From positions 1 to 34,472 of the forward strand of contig JAOAHH010000011.1 in assembly GCA_026415325.1 (NCBI GenBank): DNA of 34,472 bases. The letters run 5' to 3'. The DNA is from Thermodesulfobacteriota bacterium (GTDB lineage: Bacteria; Desulfobacterota; WTBG01; CAIYCZ01; CAIRTM01). The notes below the pieces were generated by a model. It saw nothing but the letters and a program-made list of their open reading frames with translations, had not been told where the DNA came from and ran no database searches. This document shows positions 32,998-34,472 of the stretch, one piece after another; within the stretch, counting starts at the first letter, position 1, and each line of letters opens with the position of its first letter. The position numbers were made by a program, and so were the translations under genes.

Positions 32998-33816
32998 ATG
33001 AAGCACATGCTCCTCACCGCCGTTTTCACCATCCTGCTCGGCTATACAGTGCTGGTTGGCACCGTGTACCTTCTTCAGGACCGTATGATCTATTTCCCTT
33101 ACCATCACATCGAACAAACGCCGCAGGACATCGGGCTTGCCTTCGACAACATTACCCTGACAACCGCTGACCATGAACGCATTCATGCGTGGTACGTGCC
33201 TGACCGAACCGAACGGGCCGTCGTTCTGTATTGCCACGGCAATGCAGGCAATATCTCGCACCGGCTCGATATGCTGCGGATACTTAACAGAATCGGGCTG
33301 AGCGTACTTCTATTTGACTACCGCGGCTACGGCAACAGCACCGGCACACCGACCGAAGATGGCACCTATCGGGATGCCGAAGCTGCGTGGGAATATCTGA
33401 CAAACAAAAGGGCTGTGGCGCCCGAAAAAATAATTGCGTTCGGCGAATCAATCGGTTGTGCTGTCGCGGTTGAGCTTGCCCTGCGGCACCGGGTCGGCGG
33501 CCTCGTGCTGCTTGCTGGGTTTACCTCGCTTCCCGAGCTCGGTCAGCAGCTCTATCCTTGGCTGCCGGTAAAGCTGCTCACAAAATACCGCTATGCTTCC
33601 ATTGAGAAAATAGCACACCTGAATTGCCCGAAACTCATCATTCACAGCCCTGAAGACGAAATCGTGCCGTTTTGGCACGGTAAAGCCCTCTTTGAAAAGG
33701 CATGCCCTCCGAAAGAGTTTCTCGAAATCAGCGGTGGCCACAATGACGGATTTCTCATCTCCGCTGATAAATTCGGCGCAGGGCTAAAAAGTTTTTTTGA
33801 TAAATACGGGTTTTAA
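32998..33816 (+). CDS. Membrane-anchored alpha/beta-hydrolase (BEM46/ABHD13-like)
   Basis: A 272-aa protein with one N-terminal membrane anchor (LLTAVFTILLGYTVLVGTVY) followed by DRMIYFPYHH, a typical start for this family. YCHGNAGNISHRL is the oxyanion-hole loop, LFDYRGYGNSTG the following strand, and AFGESIGCAVAVEL carries the serine nucleophile. The acid (SPEDEIVPFWHG) and the final histidine (GGHNDGF) are present. No ribosome site precedes the ATG at 32998, and the frame runs upstream to 32929, so the start is somewhat uncertain. It may be an esterase, acyltransferase or peptidase-like hydrolase of unknown substrate. Confidence 0.88.
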   Translation: MKHMLLTAVFTILLGYTVLVGTVYLLQDRMIYFPYHHIEQTPQDIGLAFDNITLTTADHERIHAWYVPDRTERAVVLYCHGNAGNISHRLDMLRILNRIGLSVLLFDYRGYGNSTGTPTEDGTYRDAEAAWEYLTNKRAVAPEKIIAFGESIGCAVAVELALRHRVGGLVLLAGFTSLPELGQQLYPWLPVKLLTKYRYASIEKIAHLNCPKLIIHSPEDEIVPFWHGKALFEKACPPKEFLEISGGHNDGFLISADKFGAGLKSFFDKYGF

Positions 33817-34002
33817 ACTTAAAGAACTCTCGAAAATAACATAATTATTCTCAAAAACCGACCCTTCCACAATAATACATTTTAACTCCATACTCATTTA
33901 AATAAATTTATTGGAAAGCAGAAAAAACATGTTACAAATTTTTCAAAAGCTTTTCCGTATCACATCACCATTCACTGATCCTATTTTAAGGGGGAAGGCA
34001 CC

Positions 34003-34472
34003 ATGCAAAATCAAACAAACAAAATCAAAATTACATTCTTTTTTAAATTCTTCTCTCTGTTGGTATTCATGTCTTTCAAGGGTAGTGCCGGTGCCTCCCC
34101 AGAACCTTTTTTGGATTATTTATGTTTTGGGTGGAGAACTACCTCAATGTTTGACTGATATCAATGGAATCTTTTTCTTCATAGCTCATGATTATACTCA
34201 CGATGATGAGCTCTGGAAGTCAGACGGCACCCCAGAAGGCACCGTTCTTGTCAAAGACATCTATCCAGGCTCAAATTGGTCAATTCCTGATTTCCTTATC
34301 GGCATTGATGGGATACTCTATTTCACCGCAAATGACGGTTTTCATGGTAAGGAGCTCTGGAAGCTGTCTCAATGCTCAGAACATATCGATTGTCCTGAAG
34401 GGCAGTATTGTAATGATCAGGGAGTCTGCGCTGCACCTGCGTGCGGCAACGGTGTGATCGAGCCGGGAGAGC
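34003..34472 (+). pseudogene. Frameshifted secreted ELWKSDGT-repeat protein, 5' part, running off the window
   Basis: The ATG at 34003, with AAGGGGG upstream, opens a signal peptide (KITFFFKFFSLLVFMSFKGS) that stops at TGA 34156-34158. From about 34106 the next frame (phase of 34208) is open to the window end and encodes LTDINGIFFFIA, DDELWKSDGTPEGTVLVKDI, YFTANDGFHGKELWK, then cysteine-rich CPEGQYCNDQGVC and CGNGVIEPGE. These are hallmarks of large secreted repeat proteins. Removing one T from the six-T run at 34107-34112 would join the two frames. It may be a pseudogene, a slip-regulated gene or a sequencing error. The 186 bases before it (33817-34002) are AT-rich and hold no gene I can see. 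Confidence 0.72.

Overview
The window reads as a chromosomal stretch from a Gram-negative, probably anaerobic bacterium. The supporting signs are a bacterial ceramide-synthesis gene set, a futalosine-pathway menaquinone enzyme, a large iron-sulfur/flavin operon with an aldehyde:ferredoxin-oxidoreductase relative, and a periplasmic lytic transglycosylase. These would suit a delta-proteobacterial (Desulfobacterota-like) or related anaerobic lineage, but I cannot name the organism with confidence.

Region 1 (1-12.9 kb, almost all minus strand) is a type III-A CRISPR-Cas locus with an unusual signalling appendix. In transcription order the genes are: a sigma-70-like factor; a 205-aa cysteine-rich protein; a 354-aa helical protein; a TPR-CHAT caspase-like protease; cas6; then, after an inserted plus-strand vapBC toxin-antitoxin pair, cas10/csm1, csm2, csm3, csm4 and csm5; and at the left edge the start of an MNT-type nucleotidyltransferase. 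No CRISPR array, cas1/cas2 or csm6 is visible. The four genes upstream of cas6 are tightly packed (two ATGA overlaps). They match in kind and number the accessory set of type III-E systems (Csx29 TPR-CHAT protease, Csx30, Csx31, sigma factor), but here they sit beside an ordinary multi-subunit Csm complex whose Cas10 keeps both HD and GGDD motifs. My reading is that target RNA recognition by Csm activates the protease, which cleaves a regulator and frees the sigma factor. This is the candidate undescribed system of the window.

The locus looks assembled from two parts. A 40-codon remnant of a second cas6 3' end lies 13 nt upstream of cas10, about 87% identical by hand count to the end of the intact cas6. 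vapBC sits between the two copies. GC content steps from roughly one third in the cas10-csm block to about one half in cas6 and the CHAT gene.

Region 2 (13-18.7 kb) carries serine palmitoyltransferase, a CerR-like epimerase/reductase, a PAP2-family membrane phosphotransferase/phosphatase, a GNAT-like acyltransferase of the bacterial ceramide synthase type, and an exported alpha/beta hydrolase. Together they suggest ceramide and phospho-sphingolipid synthesis. Region 3 (19-20 kb) is mqnC.

Region 4 (20.2-27.96 kb) is a seven-gene plus-strand redox operon: FAD oxidase, CCG iron-sulfur protein, second FAD oxidase, ferredoxin, an AOR-like protein that has lost most of its cluster ligands, second CCG protein and a small PCP_red protein. 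It is closed by a strong terminator. Its substrate is unknown.

Region 5 (28-34.5 kb) holds housekeeping and envelope genes: lytic transglycosylase, PHP phosphoesterase, a small exported acidic protein, an aminotransferase with an Lrp-type regulator, an alpha/beta hydrolase, and a frameshifted secreted ELWKSDGT-repeat protein running off the right edge.
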